Shown: one piece after another, positions 16,698-24,953 of the stretch
Layout: each line of letters starts with the position of its first letter
How positions within the stretch are numbered: the first letter of the stretch is position 1
From: Methylibium sp.
GTDB taxonomy: Bacteria > Pseudomonadota > Gammaproteobacteria > Burkholderiales > Burkholderiaceae_C
Direction of reading: 5' to 3'
Length of the DNA: 51,975 bases
NCBI RefSeq assembly: GCF_013817345.1
Contig: NZ_JACDCW010000016.1
Location: 1 to 51,975, forward strand
The notes under the pieces: generated by a model
What the model saw: the letters and a program-made list of their open reading frames with translations, nothing else
Databases searched by the model: none
What the model was told of the DNA's origin: nothing
Translations under genes and position numbers: made by a program

Positions 16698-16811
16698 GAC
16701 GGGCAACCCGGCCAGCGGCTCGCAGCCGGAAACGAAGGTGATGGAGAATGTCCAGGACAATCATCGTTGTTCAACGCAGTGTTTGAGCATCATGCAGTTT
16801 AGAACCCCGTC
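16698..16811. promoter_or_regulatory. LitR/peroxidase divergent intergenic region, candidate light-control region
   Basis: The 114 bases separating litR and the peroxidase gene should carry both promoters and, by analogy with other LitR/CarH loci, the LitR operator. A small dyad GTTGTTCAAC at 16766-16775 and a TTGAGC at 16783-16788 are the only features I could pick out; no confident operator is assigned. Confidence 0.35.
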
Positions 16812-17429
16812 ATGACCAAGACAAATTTCTATCTTGGCCGGCCTTCGATTCGGCTGATCGGCGACTTTCGCGGCGCCGCACGCAGCATCGCGCTCGTACT
16901 GTGCCTCGGCACGGCCGGCGCGGGGCAGGCCGCCCCCGCCTGCGGCCCGCTGCTCGACCACAGCTTCCCGCGCCTGCAGGACGAAAAGCCCCAGCACCTG
17001 TGCCAGTACGCAGGCAAGGTGGTGCTGCTGGTCAATACCGCCAGTTTCTGCGGCTTCACTTCGCAGTACCAGGGCCTGGAAGCGCTGAACGACCGCTTTC
17101 GCTCGCGCGGACTCGTCGTGCTCGGCTTTCCGACCAACGATTTCGGCGACCAAGAACCCGGCAGCAATGGCGACATTGCTGCTTTCTGCGAGAACACCTT
17201 CGGCGTGCAGTTTCCGATGTTCGCGAAGACGACCGTCAAGGGCAGCGCCGCCAACCCGCTGATCCGCGAGCTGGCGCGGCGCACCGGCCAGACGCCGGTC
17301 TGGAACTTCCACAAGTACGTGATCGGCCGTGATGGCCGGACGGTGAAAAGCTACGCGAGCCGCGTCGATCCGCAGGACCGCGTGCTGGTTCAGGAGATCG
17401 AGCGGCTGCTCGAGGCGAAGGCAGATTGA
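16812..17429 (+). CDS. Exported glutathione peroxidase family protein
   Basis: Thiol peroxidase reducing hydrogen or lipid peroxides. It has 205 residues from ATG 16812. An N-terminal basic and hydrophobic segment ending in AGAGQA at residue 40 looks like a cleavable signal peptide, so it probably works in the periplasm, unlike the common cytosolic BtuE type. The peroxidatic cysteine is Cys80 in VNTASFCGFTSQY, followed by GFPTNDFGDQEPG and the conserved WNFHKYVIGRDG. It is a Cys, not selenocysteine, enzyme. It is divergent from litR and lies 97 bases upstream of the FAD-oxidase/DUF1365/cfa operon, so joint photo-oxidative control is plausible. Confidence 0.9.
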   Translation: MTKTNFYLGRPSIRLIGDFRGAARSIALVLCLGTAGAGQAAPACGPLLDHSFPRLQDEKPQHLCQYAGKVVLLVNTASFCGFTSQYQGLEALNDRFRSRGLVVLGFPTNDFGDQEPGSNGDIAAFCENTFGVQFPMFAKTTVKGSAANPLIRELARRTGQTPVWNFHKYVIGRDGRTVKSYASRVDPQDRVLVQEIERLLEAKAD

Positions 17430-17430
17430 A

Positions 17431-17452
17431 GCGCCTTTTCGCTGGAAGGCGC
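17431..17452 (+). terminator. Hairpin after the peroxidase gene, possible attenuator
   Basis: GCGCCTT (17431-17437) pairs with AAGGCGC (17446-17452) around an 8-base loop directly after the peroxidase stop. There is no T-run, so it may only partly terminate or may protect the 3' end while allowing read-through to the next gene. Confidence 0.35.
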
Positions 17453-17526
17453 GGCGCGGCTCTCCCCACTGTGCCGTACCGTGCCGCCTCGCTTCCGGGC
17501 GGGGCCGCCGCTCGGGAAGCCAGCCG

Positions 17527-18873
17527 ATGAGCGCGCAGCGCCGCATCGCCGTCATCGGTTCAGGCATCTCGGGCTTGGCCGCTGCCCATCGTCTGTGCGA
17601 CCCGCGAGAGCCGAACCGCGCCGCGGTGACCCTGTTCGAGGCGGGCAGCCACTTCGGCGGCCACACGCACACGGTCGATGTCACGCTGCCCGGCGCGCAC
17701 GGGCCGGCGACGCACGGCGTCGATACCGGGTTCCTCGTCTTCAACCACCGCACCTACCCGAAGCTGGTGGCGTTGTTCGACGAACTCGGGGTGGCGAGCG
17801 TGGCGTCAGAGATGTCGTTCTCGGTGCAAGTACCGGATGCCGGGCTCGAATGGAGCGGTTGCGACCTGGGCAGCGTGTTTGCACAGCGGCGCAACCTGCT
17901 GCGGCCGGGCTTTTGGCGCATGCTGATTGACCTGCTGCGCTTCAACCGCGTGGCCCGAGCGCTCGCGGAGCGGGGCGACGGCATCGAACTCGAACAGTCG
18001 ATCGGGGATTTCCTGCGCGAGCAGCGCTTCAGCGGCGAGTTTCGCGACTGGTATTTGCTGCCGATGCTCGGCTGCATCTGGTCCTGCCCGACCGACCAGA
18101 TGCTGCGCTTTCCGGTGGCGACGATGGTCCGCTTTTGCCACAACCACGGCCTGATACAGATCACCGATCGGCCGCAGTGGTACACGGTGCGCGGCGGCGC
18201 GAAGCACTATGTGGACAAGCTGCTGCAGCGCCTGCCCGATGTGCGGCTGGCCACGCCGGTCCTGCAAGTGCTTCGCAGCGAAGGCGGCGTCCAGGTCGTC
18301 ACGCGCCGCGGCGGCACCGAGCGTTTCGACGAGGTGGTCTTCGCCTGCCACAGCGACCAGGCGCTGGCGCTGCTGGCCGATGCCGCGCCGGCCGAGCGCG
18401 CGGTGCTCGGGGCGATCCGCTACCACGCCAACCACGCGGTGCTGCACACCGACACGAGCGTCCTGCCCACGCGTCGGCGAGCGTGGGCTGCGTGGAACTA
18501 CGAGCGCGCGGCGAGCGACTCGGGCGAGCAGGTTGGCGTCTGCCTGCACTATTGGATCAACCGGCTGCAGCCCCTGCCTTTCGCACAGGACGTGGTCGTT
18601 TCGCTGAATCCGGGGCGTGAACCGGCGCCAGCCAGCGTGCTGGGCCGCTTCGATTACGCCCACCCGGTGTTCGATGCCCCCGCCTTGGCGGCACAACGCC
18701 GCCTGCCGGAGATTCAAGGCCGCCGGCGCAGTTGGTACTGCGGCGCCTGGACCGGCTACGGCTTTCACGAAGACGGCCTGACATCGGGGCTGGCCGTAGC
18801 CGAGGCGCTGCTCGGCGAAGCCGGTGCGCCCGAGCGACATGCCGCCCCGCGCGCGCAGCGAGAGATCGCATGA
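17527..18873 (+). CDS. FAD/NAD(P)-binding amine-oxidase-like oxidoreductase
   Basis: 448-residue flavoprotein of the NAD-binding-8/amine oxidase fold. GSGISGLAAAHRL at residues 11-23 binds the FAD ADP moiety, FEAGSHFGGHTHTV follows, then DTGFLVFNHRTYPKL and LPMLGCIWSCPTDQMLRFP, and the C-terminal FAD closure YCGAWTGYGFHEDGLTSGL. This exact subfamily recurs with DUF1365 and cfa-like genes in bacteria where the set responds to singlet oxygen or light (for example the RpoE/ChrR regulon of Rhodobacter) and is linked to furan or modified fatty acid formation. The ATG of the next gene overlaps its stop (ATGA at 18870-18873), so the two are translationally coupled. Likely cytosolic or membrane-associated; the precise reaction is unproven. 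Confidence 0.85.
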   Translation: MSAQRRIAVIGSGISGLAAAHRLCDPREPNRAAVTLFEAGSHFGGHTHTVDVTLPGAHGPATHGVDTGFLVFNHRTYPKLVALFDELGVASVASEMSFSVQVPDAGLEWSGCDLGSVFAQRRNLLRPGFWRMLIDLLRFNRVARALAERGDGIELEQSIGDFLREQRFSGEFRDWYLLPMLGCIWSCPTDQMLRFPVATMVRFCHNHGLIQITDRPQWYTVRGGAKHYVDKLLQRLPDVRLATPVLQVLRSEGGVQVVTRRGGTERFDEVVFACHSDQALALLADAAPAERAVLGAIRYHANHAVLHTDTSVLPTRRRAWAAWNYERAASDSGEQVGVCLHYWINRLQPLPFAQDVVVSLNPGREPAPASVLGRFDYAHPVFDAPALAAQRRLPEIQGRRRSWYCGAWTGYGFHEDGLTSGLAVAEALLGEAGAPERHAAPRAQREIA

Positions 18874-19811
18874 AGCACGCGTTGCGCTTCGCAGCGTCGA
18901 ACACCGCTGGCGCCCCGCCCGCAGGCTCGACCGAACAGGCTGAAACGCCAGGGTACGGCGCTGCGGACCCTCCGGGCAGACCGGCGAGCGAGTGCGCGGG
19001 CGCCCCCGCAATGGCCCCGGCGACACGCGCGCTGATTGCTTTCGGCACCGTCCGTCACCTGCGGCTGCGCCCGGTGCGGCACGCGTTCACCTACCCCACC
19101 TACTTCCTGCTGCTTCCCCTTCGCAGCCTGCGACGTCAGCCCGAGGCCGCGTTGCCGCGCAACCGCTTCGGCCTGATTGCCTTTCACGATGCCGACCACG
19201 GCGATGGCCGCGGCGACGCGCTGGCCTGGCTCGACGAACTGCTGGCGGGCGAAGGCATCGATGACGCGCAAGGCGAGGTCTGGCTGCAGGCCTACCCCCG
19301 CGTGCTCGGCTACGCGTTCAAGCCGGTGAGCTTCTGGTATGCGCACCGCAGCGATGGCTCGCTGGCGGCCATCGTCGCCGAGGTCAACAACACCTTCGGC
19401 GAACGGCACTGCTACCTGCTAAGCGGCGATGGCCTGGGCTGGGGCAGCGAGCAGACCGCCGCCAAGGTGTTTCATGTCTCGCCCTTTTGCGCCGTCAGCG
19501 GCCGCTACCGTTTCCGCTTCATGCGCAGCGCGCATCCGGCGGCCACCGCGGCCCGTAAACACCCGGATGCCACCGGCCACCTCGTCGCCCGCATCGATCA
19601 CGACGACGACGAAGGCCTGCTGCTGCAGACGCGCGTCAGCGGCACTCTTGTGCCGCTCGATGCAGCCAGCCTGCGCCGCGCCTTTCGGGGCATGCCGCTC
19701 ATGACGCTCACGGTGATTGCGCGCATCCACTGGCAGGCGCTGCAGTTGTGGTGCAAGCGCGTGCCCTTCTTCGGCAAACCCGTCCCGCCCCGCGGCTTCG
19801 TCACCCGCTGA
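18870..19811 (+). CDS. DUF1365 family protein
   Basis: 313 residues if translation starts at the ATG overlapping the previous stop. The conserved domain begins near residue 55 (FGTVRHLRLRPVRHAFTYPTYFLLLPL), passes YPRVLGYAFKPVSFWYAH and AEVNNTFGERHCYLL, and ends with HWQALQLWCKRVPFF. The first 47 residues are Pro/Gly/Ala-rich and non-conserved; an internal ATG at 19011 would give a protein of the usual 265 residues or so. DUF1365 has no established biochemistry, but it almost always sits between an FAD amine oxidase and a cyclopropane synthase-like methyltransferase, as here. The spacing to the next gene is 13 bases, consistent with one operon. Role in membrane lipid modification is inferred from context. 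Confidence 0.85.
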   Translation: MKHALRFAASNTAGAPPAGSTEQAETPGYGAADPPGRPASECAGAPAMAPATRALIAFGTVRHLRLRPVRHAFTYPTYFLLLPLRSLRRQPEAALPRNRFGLIAFHDADHGDGRGDALAWLDELLAGEGIDDAQGEVWLQAYPRVLGYAFKPVSFWYAHRSDGSLAAIVAEVNNTFGERHCYLLSGDGLGWGSEQTAAKVFHVSPFCAVSGRYRFRFMRSAHPAATAARKHPDATGHLVARIDHDDDEGLLLQTRVSGTLVPLDAASLRRAFRGMPLMTLTVIARIHWQALQLWCKRVPFFGKPVPPRGFVTR

Positions 19812-19824
19812 ACGCTTCCTTTCG

Positions 19825-21087
19825 ATGAACTCCCCCTCTTCCTCGCAGAACGTCCTCGATCGCGGCGCACCCTTTGCAGTTGCCGGCGCGCTTCCGCCCT
19901 CGGCGCCAGCCTCGGCGCGTGCCGTCTTCCGCCTGCTCTCGCGCCTGCGCCACGGCCAGCTCGACGTACACCTGCCCGACGGCTCCAGCGCACGCTTCGG
20001 CAGCCTGCACGAGGACAGCGACACGCGCGCGCTGATCCACCTGCGCAACTGGAACGTCTGCGGTGCCGCGCTTGCGAGCGGCGACATCGGCTTTGCCGAG
20101 GGCTATATCGCCGGGGACTGGAGCACACCCGACCTGCCGGCGCTGCTCGAGCTGTTCATCGCCAATCGCAACGAGATCGAAAGGGTGGTCTACGGCAGCT
20201 GGTGGGGCTCGCTGCTGCACCGCGTCCGGCACCGGTTCAACCGCAATTCGCGCGCCGGATCCAGAAAGAACATCCACGCCCACTACGACCTCGGCAACGC
20301 CTTCTACAGGCTCTGGCTCGACGAGACGATGAGCTACTCGAGCGCCTGGTTCGCCGGCGACACCCGGCAGCCGACCGAGCGAGCCCAGCTCGCCAAGATC
20401 CGGCGCGCCCTGGTCGAGGTCGGCGTGGCGGCGGGTGCACGTGTGCTCGAAATCGGCTGTGGCTGGGGTGGCGTGGCCGAAGTTGCGGCGCGCGATTTCG
20501 GCGCGCATGTCACCGGCGTCACGCTGTCTTCCGAGCAGCTCGACCACGCGCAGGCCCGCCTGGCACGCGGGGGGCTCACGCAGCGCGCCGACCTGCGCTT
20601 CCAGGATTACCGCGACATCCCCGACGGGCCTTTCGATGCAATCGTCTCGATCGAGATGTTCGAAGCCGTCGGGCGTGAGTACTGGCCGGACTTTTTCCGA
20701 ACCGTGCACGACAAGCTGGTGCCGGGCGGCCGTGCCTGCATCCAGAGCATCACCATCCGCGAAGATCTGTTCGAGCGCTACATCAGGAGCACCGATTTCA
20801 TCCAGCAGTACATCTTCCCGGGCGGCCTGCTGCCGAGCGTCGGCGCCTTCGAGGCGGAAGCGGCCAAGGCCGGTCTGGAGGTGGAACAGCGCCTGTGCTT
20901 CGGCAAAGACTACGCCGTGACGCTGACGCGCTGGCGTGAGCGCTTCGCGAGCCAGGAGCGGCAAGTGCTCGCCCTCGGCTTCGACACCCGTTTCCTGCGC
21001 ATCTGGGAGTTCTACATGGCGTACTGCCAGGCGGCGTTCGCCACGGGCAACACCGACGTCGTGCAATTCACGCTGCGCCGGCGCTGA
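19825..21087 (+). CDS. cfa: Cyclopropane-fatty-acyl-phospholipid synthase family methyltransferase
   Basis: SAM-dependent lipid methyltransferase of 420 residues that modifies double bonds of membrane acyl chains. Visible are the lipid-domain segment GDIGFAEGYIAGDWSTPDL, the family motif IHAHYDLGNAFYRLWLD, the SAM-binding VLEIGCGWGG at about residues 207-216 and the active-site region SIEMFEAVGREYW. ATG 19825 fits the family length; the frame upstream overlaps the DUF1365 gene. It is last in the FAD-oxidase/DUF1365/cfa operon. In this context the enzyme may be a classical cyclopropane synthase or a methylase of a furan-fatty-acid-type pathway (UfaM-like); sequence by eye does not separate these. 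It converges on corA with a gap of only 30 bases. Confidence 0.9.
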   Translation: MNSPSSSQNVLDRGAPFAVAGALPPSAPASARAVFRLLSRLRHGQLDVHLPDGSSARFGSLHEDSDTRALIHLRNWNVCGAALASGDIGFAEGYIAGDWSTPDLPALLELFIANRNEIERVVYGSWWGSLLHRVRHRFNRNSRAGSRKNIHAHYDLGNAFYRLWLDETMSYSSAWFAGDTRQPTERAQLAKIRRALVEVGVAAGARVLEIGCGWGGVAEVAARDFGAHVTGVTLSSEQLDHAQARLARGGLTQRADLRFQDYRDIPDGPFDAIVSIEMFEAVGREYWPDFFRTVHDKLVPGGRACIQSITIREDLFERYIRSTDFIQQYIFPGGLLPSVGAFEAEAAKAGLEVEQRLCFGKDYAVTLTRWRERFASQERQVLALGFDTRFLRIWEFYMAYCQAAFATGNTDVVQFTLRRR

Positions 21088-21117
21088 CAGCAGCGCATCG
21101 GCGCCGCCACCGAGCCC

Positions 21118-22092
21118 TTACAACCAGCCCTTGCGCCGGAAGTACCAGAACGGCGTGACCACGCTCGCAAGCATCACCGCCAGCGCGAATGGGTAACCCA
21201 GGCTCCAGTCGAGCTCGGGCATGACCCGGAAGTTCATGCCGTAGATGCTGGCGATAAGCGTCGGCGGCAGCAGCGCCACGCTGGCCACCGAGAAGATCTT
21301 GATGATCCGGTTCTGGTTGATGTTGATGAAGCCGACCGTGGCGTCCATCAGAAAGTTGATCTTGTCGAACAGAAAGGCGGTGTGCGAGTCGAGCGAGTCG
21401 ATGTCGCGCAGGATCTGGCGCGATTCCTCGAACTGCTCGGCATTGAGCAGCCGGCTGCGCATCATGAAGCTGAGCGCTCGGCGCGTGTCCATCACGTTGC
21501 GGCGGATGCGGCCGTTGAGGTCTTCCTGGCGCGCAATGGCCGCCAGGATTTCGGCGGCATCGGCATCGGTGACTTCCTTTTGCAGCACGCGGGTGCTGAC
21601 CTTCTCCAGGGCGTCGTAGATGCCCTCGAGCGAGTCGGCCGAGTACTCCGCGTCGGCATCGTAGAGCTTGAGCAGCACGTCCTTGGCATCTTCGATCAGC
21701 GCCGGGATGCGCCGCGCGCGCATGCGCAGCAGCCTGAACACCGGCAGGTCGATCACGTGCACGGAGAACAGCACGTTGTCGCGCAGGATGAAGGCCACGC
21801 GCACGTTGCGCGCCCCCTTGCGCTCGGGGCCGGCGTCTTCGTCGACCAGGAAGTCGGAGCGGATGTGCAGCTCGCCGTTGTCTTCTTCGTAGAAGCGTGC
21901 GGATTCCTCGATGTCGTCGTCGACGATGTCATCGGGGATGACGAGGCCGAAGCGGCTGGCGATCCAGCCCTTTTCCTCGGCGGTCGGGTTTTCCAGATCG
22001 ACCCACACCGGCTGCACGTCGGCCAGCGCATCAGCGCTTTCGATCTCTTCCTGGAACAGCCGGCCATTGGCGAGCGTGAAGACGTTGAGCAT
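21118..22092 (-). CDS. corA: Magnesium/cobalt transporter CorA
   Basis: Pentameric inner-membrane divalent cation channel, 324 residues. The large cytosolic N-domain is acidic and helical. The C-terminus has two transmembrane helices separated by the signature loop YGMNF (GMN at residues 285-287), and ends with the basic RRKGWL tail typical of CorA. ATG 22092 begins the conserved [16 protein letters not shown]. Upstream lies a 128-base region closed by a perfect 8-bp inverted repeat that may fold in the transcript leader. No operon partner is apparent; it converges on cfa. Confidence 0.93.
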   Translation of the reverse strand: MLNVFTLANGRLFQEEIESADALADVQPVWVDLENPTAEEKGWIASRFGLVIPDDIVDDDIEESARFYEEDNGELHIRSDFLVDEDAGPERKGARNVRVAFILRDNVLFSVHVIDLPVFRLLRMRARRIPALIEDAKDVLLKLYDADAEYSADSLEGIYDALEKVSTRVLQKEVTDADAAEILAAIARQEDLNGRIRRNVMDTRRALSFMMRSRLLNAEQFEESRQILRDIDSLDSHTAFLFDKINFLMDATVGFININQNRIIKIFSVASVALLPPTLIASIYGMNFRVMPELDWSLGYPFALAVMLASVVTPFWYFRRKGWL

Positions 22093-22096
22093 GCGT

Positions 22097-22224
22097 ACTC
22101 CAACTACCGGGGCGGCGTGGCGCGCCGCGCATGGCGCCCGACGGGAGGGGTCAGGCGCCGGGAGAAGGCAACCGCCTCACTCCCGGCAACCCCTCGCACA
22201 GGGCGGCGCGGGGGCGGTTGGAGT
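22097..22224 (-). promoter_or_regulatory. Potential structured 5' leader of corA
   Basis: A perfect 8-bp closing pair, ACTCCAAC at 22097-22104 and GTTGGAGT at 22217-22224, brackets further complementary arms: GCCGGGAG 22157-22164 with CTCCCGGC 22180-22187, flanked by AGGGGT 22146-22151 with ACCCCT 22189-22194, plus a GCGGCG/CGCCGC hairpin near 22113-22130. Read from corA's strand this is a multi-branched fold ending just before the start codon, the position of a riboswitch or attenuator. It does not show the M-box consensus as I remember it. High GC makes chance pairing possible. Confidence 0.4.
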
Positions 22225-22314
22225 GGACGGTCACCGAGACGGGGTGAGGTCCAACGAATGCTCCGAAAACTCGACTGCGAATTATGGCATTGGGCTCCGC
22301 AGCGCAAGGCCGCG

Positions 22315-22360
22315 CCGGCCCTGTGGAGGGCCGGTCATCGGCTTGTCACGAGACAAGCCG
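22315..22360 (+). repeat. Two tandem hairpins upstream of hpf
   Basis: CCGGCCC (22315-22321) pairs with GGGCCGG (22328-22334) around six bases. Four bases on, CGGCTTGTC (22339-22347) pairs perfectly with GACAAGCCG (22352-22360) around an ACGA tetraloop. Together with the corA leader fold they fill most of the 348-base gap between corA (22092) and hpf (22441), in which I see no gene. No T-run follows, so they are not standard terminators; they may be part of the hpf leader. Confidence 0.5.
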
Positions 22361-22440
22361 GGGCGCACACTGGATTCGACCGCTCCGGCGTGCCTGGCCG
22401 CCGGAGCGCTCTGCCTTCCAACCCCGTGAAAGGAGCGCTT

Positions 22441-22785
22441 ATGAACCTGACGATCAGCGGACATCACCTCGACGTGACCCCCTCTTTGCGCGAGTACGTT
22501 CTCACCAAGCTGGACCGTGTTACCCGGCACTTCGATCAGGTGGTGGACATCAACGTGCTGCTGAGCGTGGAGAAGCTCAAGGAAAAGGAGAGGCGCCAGA
22601 AGGCCGAAGTGACCCTGCACGCCAAGGGCAAGGACATCTTCATCGAGTCGGCCAACGAAGATATGTATGCCGCGATCGACGAGCTGATGGACAAGCTCGA
22701 TCGCCAGGTCTGCCGCCACAAGGACCGAGTACAAGACCATCACCACGCGTCGGCCAAACGGCTCGACGCGACCGATCTGCAGTAA
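22441..22785 (+). CDS. hpf: Ribosome hibernation promoting factor, short HPF/YfiA type
   Basis: 114-residue ribosome-associated factor that stabilises inactive ribosomes in stationary phase. The S30AE/sigma54-modulation fold is recognisable from [20 protein letters not shown] at the start through [21 protein letters not shown] to the [21 protein letters not shown] helix and basic KHKDRV-like tail. AAAGGAG lies 5-6 bases before ATG 22441. In Burkholderiales hpf usually follows rpoN; here corA and a structured gap precede it. A strong intrinsic terminator lies 24 bases after the stop, so it is transcribed apart from ptsN. Confidence 0.93.
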   Translation: MNLTISGHHLDVTPSLREYVLTKLDRVTRHFDQVVDINVLLSVEKLKEKERRQKAEVTLHAKGKDIFIESANEDMYAAIDELMDKLDRQVCRHKDRVQDHHHASAKRLDATDLQ

Positions 22786-22808
22786 GCGGCGTGGTCTGAC
22801 GCACACAG

Positions 22809-22831
22809 GAGCGGCCGCCAGGCCGCTTTTT
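22809..22831 (+). terminator. Rho-independent terminator after hpf
   Basis: AGCGGCC (22810-22816), loop GCCA, GGCCGCT (22821-22827) followed by a run of five T (22827-22831). A textbook intrinsic terminator that ends the hpf transcript. Confidence 0.9.
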
Positions 22832-22928
22832 CGTGGTCTGCCGTCCGGAGCCGTTGCCGCACGGCAACCCTTGCCACCTGCATGCGGGGTGAACGGCCAG
22901 CGCATCTCCCCATGCTGGATGCGCTTCC

Positions 22929-22934
22929 TATAAT
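22929..22934 (+). promoter_or_regulatory. Consensus -10 box for ptsN
   Basis: TATAAT, a perfect -10 hexamer in otherwise GC-rich DNA, 60 bases before the ptsN ATG and downstream of the hpf terminator. The -35 at 17-18 bases upstream is poor (TCTCCC), so an activator or other feature may contribute. Confidence 0.55.
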
Positions 22935-22993
22935 TTCATTTCAGTTCTAGCCACGTGTCGGCCAAGGCCCGCCGAAACCGACACCCCGATCCG

Positions 22994-23464
22994 ATGAATC
23001 GTCTCGCCGCCATCCTGCCTGCCAGCAATGTTCTGGTCGCCGTGGACGCCACCAGCAAGAAGCGCGTGTTCGAGCAGGCCGGCCTGCTGTTCGAGAACCG
23101 CCACGCAATTGCCCGCGCCACGGTCACCGACAACCTGTTCGCCCGCGAACGCCTCGGCTCGACCGGCCTGGGGCACGGCGTAGCCATTCCGCACGGCCGC
23201 ATCAAGGGCCTGAAGAATCCGCTGGCCGCCGTCATCCGCATGCAGCAGCCGATCGGCTTCGACGCGCCCGACGACGAGCCGGTATCGCTGCTGATCTTCC
23301 TGCTGGTGCCCGAGGCGGCCACCCAGCGTCACCTCGAGATCCTTTCCGAGATCGCCGAACTGCTGTCCGACCGCGGCTTGCGCGAGAAGCTGAAGGCCGA
23401 ACCGGACGCCGCCAAGCTGCACGAACTGATCGCGAATTGGGAACCGCTGAAGTCGGTCGCTTGA
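22994..23464 (+). CDS. ptsN: PTS IIA-like nitrogen regulatory protein PtsN (EIIA-Ntr)
   Basis: 156-residue IIA domain of the nitrogen phosphotransferase system, a regulatory phospho-carrier controlling potassium, nitrogen and carbon functions. The phospho-accepting His67 is in [11 protein letters not shown]. The ATG at 22994 begins [15 protein letters not shown], matching family N-termini; the frame extends 13 codons upstream without conservation. It is followed after 40 bases by hprK, the pairing typical of betaproteobacteria, where HprK phosphorylates HPr of the same incomplete PTS. Confidence 0.93.
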   Translation: MNRLAAILPASNVLVAVDATSKKRVFEQAGLLFENRHAIARATVTDNLFARERLGSTGLGHGVAIPHGRIKGLKNPLAAVIRMQQPIGFDAPDDEPVSLLIFLLVPEAATQRHLEILSEIAELLSDRGLREKLKAEPDAAKLHELIANWEPLKSVA

Positions 23465-23504
23465 GCCCCGGGCAGCGCGCCCGCCGGCTGCGGCGCGGTC
23501 ACCG

Positions 23505-24464
23505 ATGAAGCCGACCGTCATCAGCGCCGAGGCGCTGTTCGAGGCCCACCGTGCCGCCCTGCGCTGGGAGTGGCTGGCCGGTCATGCCCACCCGGAGCGC
23601 CGTTTCGACGAGCTTGCGGTGCGAGACGCGCAGTCGGCGGCCGACCTCGTCGGCTACCTCAACTACATCCACCCCTACCGCGTGCAGATCGTCGGACGGC
23701 GTGAAGTGCGCTACCTGCTCGACTGCTCGCCCGAAGATCAGGCCCGGCGCGTCTCGCGCATCGTCACTCTCGAGCCGCCGGTGGTGATCATTGCCGACAA
23801 CCAACCGCCCCCCGAGCAACTGGTGGCGATGTGCGAACGCGCCGAGATACCGCTGTTTGTAACCGCCGAGCCGGCGGGCCATGTGATCGACGTGCTTCGA
23901 ACGCACCTGGCTCAGCACTTTGCCGACCGCACCACGCGCCACGGTGTCTTCATGGACATCCTGGGCCTGGGCGTGCTGGTCACCGGCGAGTCGGGGTTGG
24001 GCAAGAGCGAGCTCGGCCTTGAGCTGATCTCGCGCGGGCATGGACTGGTGGCCGACGACGCGGTGGACCTCTACCGCATCTCGCAGACCGCCATCGAGGG
24101 CCGCTGCCCAGAGTTGCTGATGAACCTGCTGGAGGTGCGCGGCATCGGCCTGCTCGACATCAAGGCCATCTTCGGCGAGACGGCGGTGCGCCGCAAGATG
24201 CGTTTGAAGCTCATCGTGCACCTGGTGCGCACCGAGACGCTGGAGCGCGAGTTCGAGCGGCTGCCCTACGAGCCGCTCTTCGAGCCCGTCATCGATGTGC
24301 CCGTGCGCAAGGTGGTGATCGCGGTGGACGCCGGCCGCAACCTCGCTGTGCTGGTCGAGGCCGCCGTGCGCAACACCATCCTGCAGCTGCGGGGCATCGA
24401 TACCTACCAGGAGTTTCTGGCCCGCCACCGCCTCGCGCTCGAAGCCGGCGAATCCACCGACTGA
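23505..24464 (+). CDS. hprK: HPr kinase/phosphorylase
   Basis: Bifunctional enzyme that phosphorylates HPr on serine and reverses it by phosphorolysis; 319 residues, typical. The N-terminal domain is followed by the catalytic domain with His146 in [17 protein letters not shown], Walker [10 protein letters not shown] at 161-169, [11 protein letters not shown], and the HprK signature [17 protein letters not shown]. Starts at ATG 23505 shortly after ptsN on the same strand. Neither ptsH/ptsI nor rapZ is seen next to it; the next gene, fur, is on the opposite strand and converges. Confidence 0.96.
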   Translation: MKPTVISAEALFEAHRAALRWEWLAGHAHPERRFDELAVRDAQSAADLVGYLNYIHPYRVQIVGRREVRYLLDCSPEDQARRVSRIVTLEPPVVIIADNQPPPEQLVAMCERAEIPLFVTAEPAGHVIDVLRTHLAQHFADRTTRHGVFMDILGLGVLVTGESGLGKSELGLELISRGHGLVADDAVDLYRISQTAIEGRCPELLMNLLEVRGIGLLDIKAIFGETAVRRKMRLKLIVHLVRTETLEREFERLPYEPLFEPVIDVPVRKVVIAVDAGRNLAVLVEAAVRNTILQLRGIDTYQEFLARHRLALEAGESTD

Positions 24465-24488
24465 GCGCCGGTCGCTCGCCGGCCGATG

Positions 24489-24923
24489 CTATTTGCGCAC
24501 CGGCCGGTGCGGGCAGGGATTCTTGGTGCAATTCGCGTACAGCGACAGCGCATGTTCCTGCAGCGCGTAGCCGCGGGTCTGCGCCACCGAGCGCTGGCGC
24601 GCTTCGATCTCGGCGTCGAAGAATTCCTCGACGCGGCCGCAATCGAGGCACACCAGATGATCGTGGTGCTGGCCCTCGTTGAGCTCGAACACCGACTTGC
24701 CGGACTCGAAGTGGTTGCGCGAAAGAATACCGGCCTGCTCGAATTGCATCAGCACCCGGTACACGGTGGCCAGACCGATGTCGGAGCCTTCGGTCAGCAA
24801 GTGCTTGTAGACGTCTTCCGCCGTCAGGTGGCGCACGCTCGAAGTCTGGAACACCTCGAGGATCTTGATGCGCGGCAGCGTGGCCTTCAGGCCGCTGCTC
24901 TTGAGTTCGTCGGCGTGGCTCAT
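24489..24923 (-). CDS. fur: Ferric uptake regulator Fur
   Basis: Iron-responsive repressor, 144 residues. The winged helix with [11 protein letters not shown] and [17 protein letters not shown] is followed by metal-site residues: His-rich HHDH at 86-89, Cys92-x-x-Cys95, and Cys132 and Cys137 near the C-terminus. ATG 24923 ([18 protein letters not shown]) matches betaproteobacterial Fur N-termini; an upstream ATG at 24953 would add ten non-conserved residues. It is divergent from bamE, an arrangement conserved widely in Burkholderiales. Confidence 0.95.
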   Translation of the reverse strand: MSHADELKSSGLKATLPRIKILEVFQTSSVRHLTAEDVYKHLLTEGSDIGLATVYRVLMQFEQAGILSRNHFESGKSVFELNEGQHHDHLVCLDCGRVEEFFDAEIEARQRSVAQTRGYALQEHALSLYANCTKNPCPHRPVRK

Positions 24924-24953
24924 CGGCTTGTCCTCGGCCGCAGGCGGCTCCAC

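Noticed and set aside
16783-16800. ECF-sigma type promoter for the peroxidase gene
   Set aside because: No convincing paired -35/-10 elements; the spacing of TTGAGC and the downstream AT-rich patch is not adequate.
22097-22224. M-box (ykoK) magnesium riboswitch upstream of corA
   Set aside because: The conserved M-box core as I recall it is not apparent; kept only as an unclassified structured leader.
22285-22305. Possible sigma-54 promoter (TGGCAT...) upstream of hpf
   Set aside because: The -12 GC element is not matched with correct spacing.
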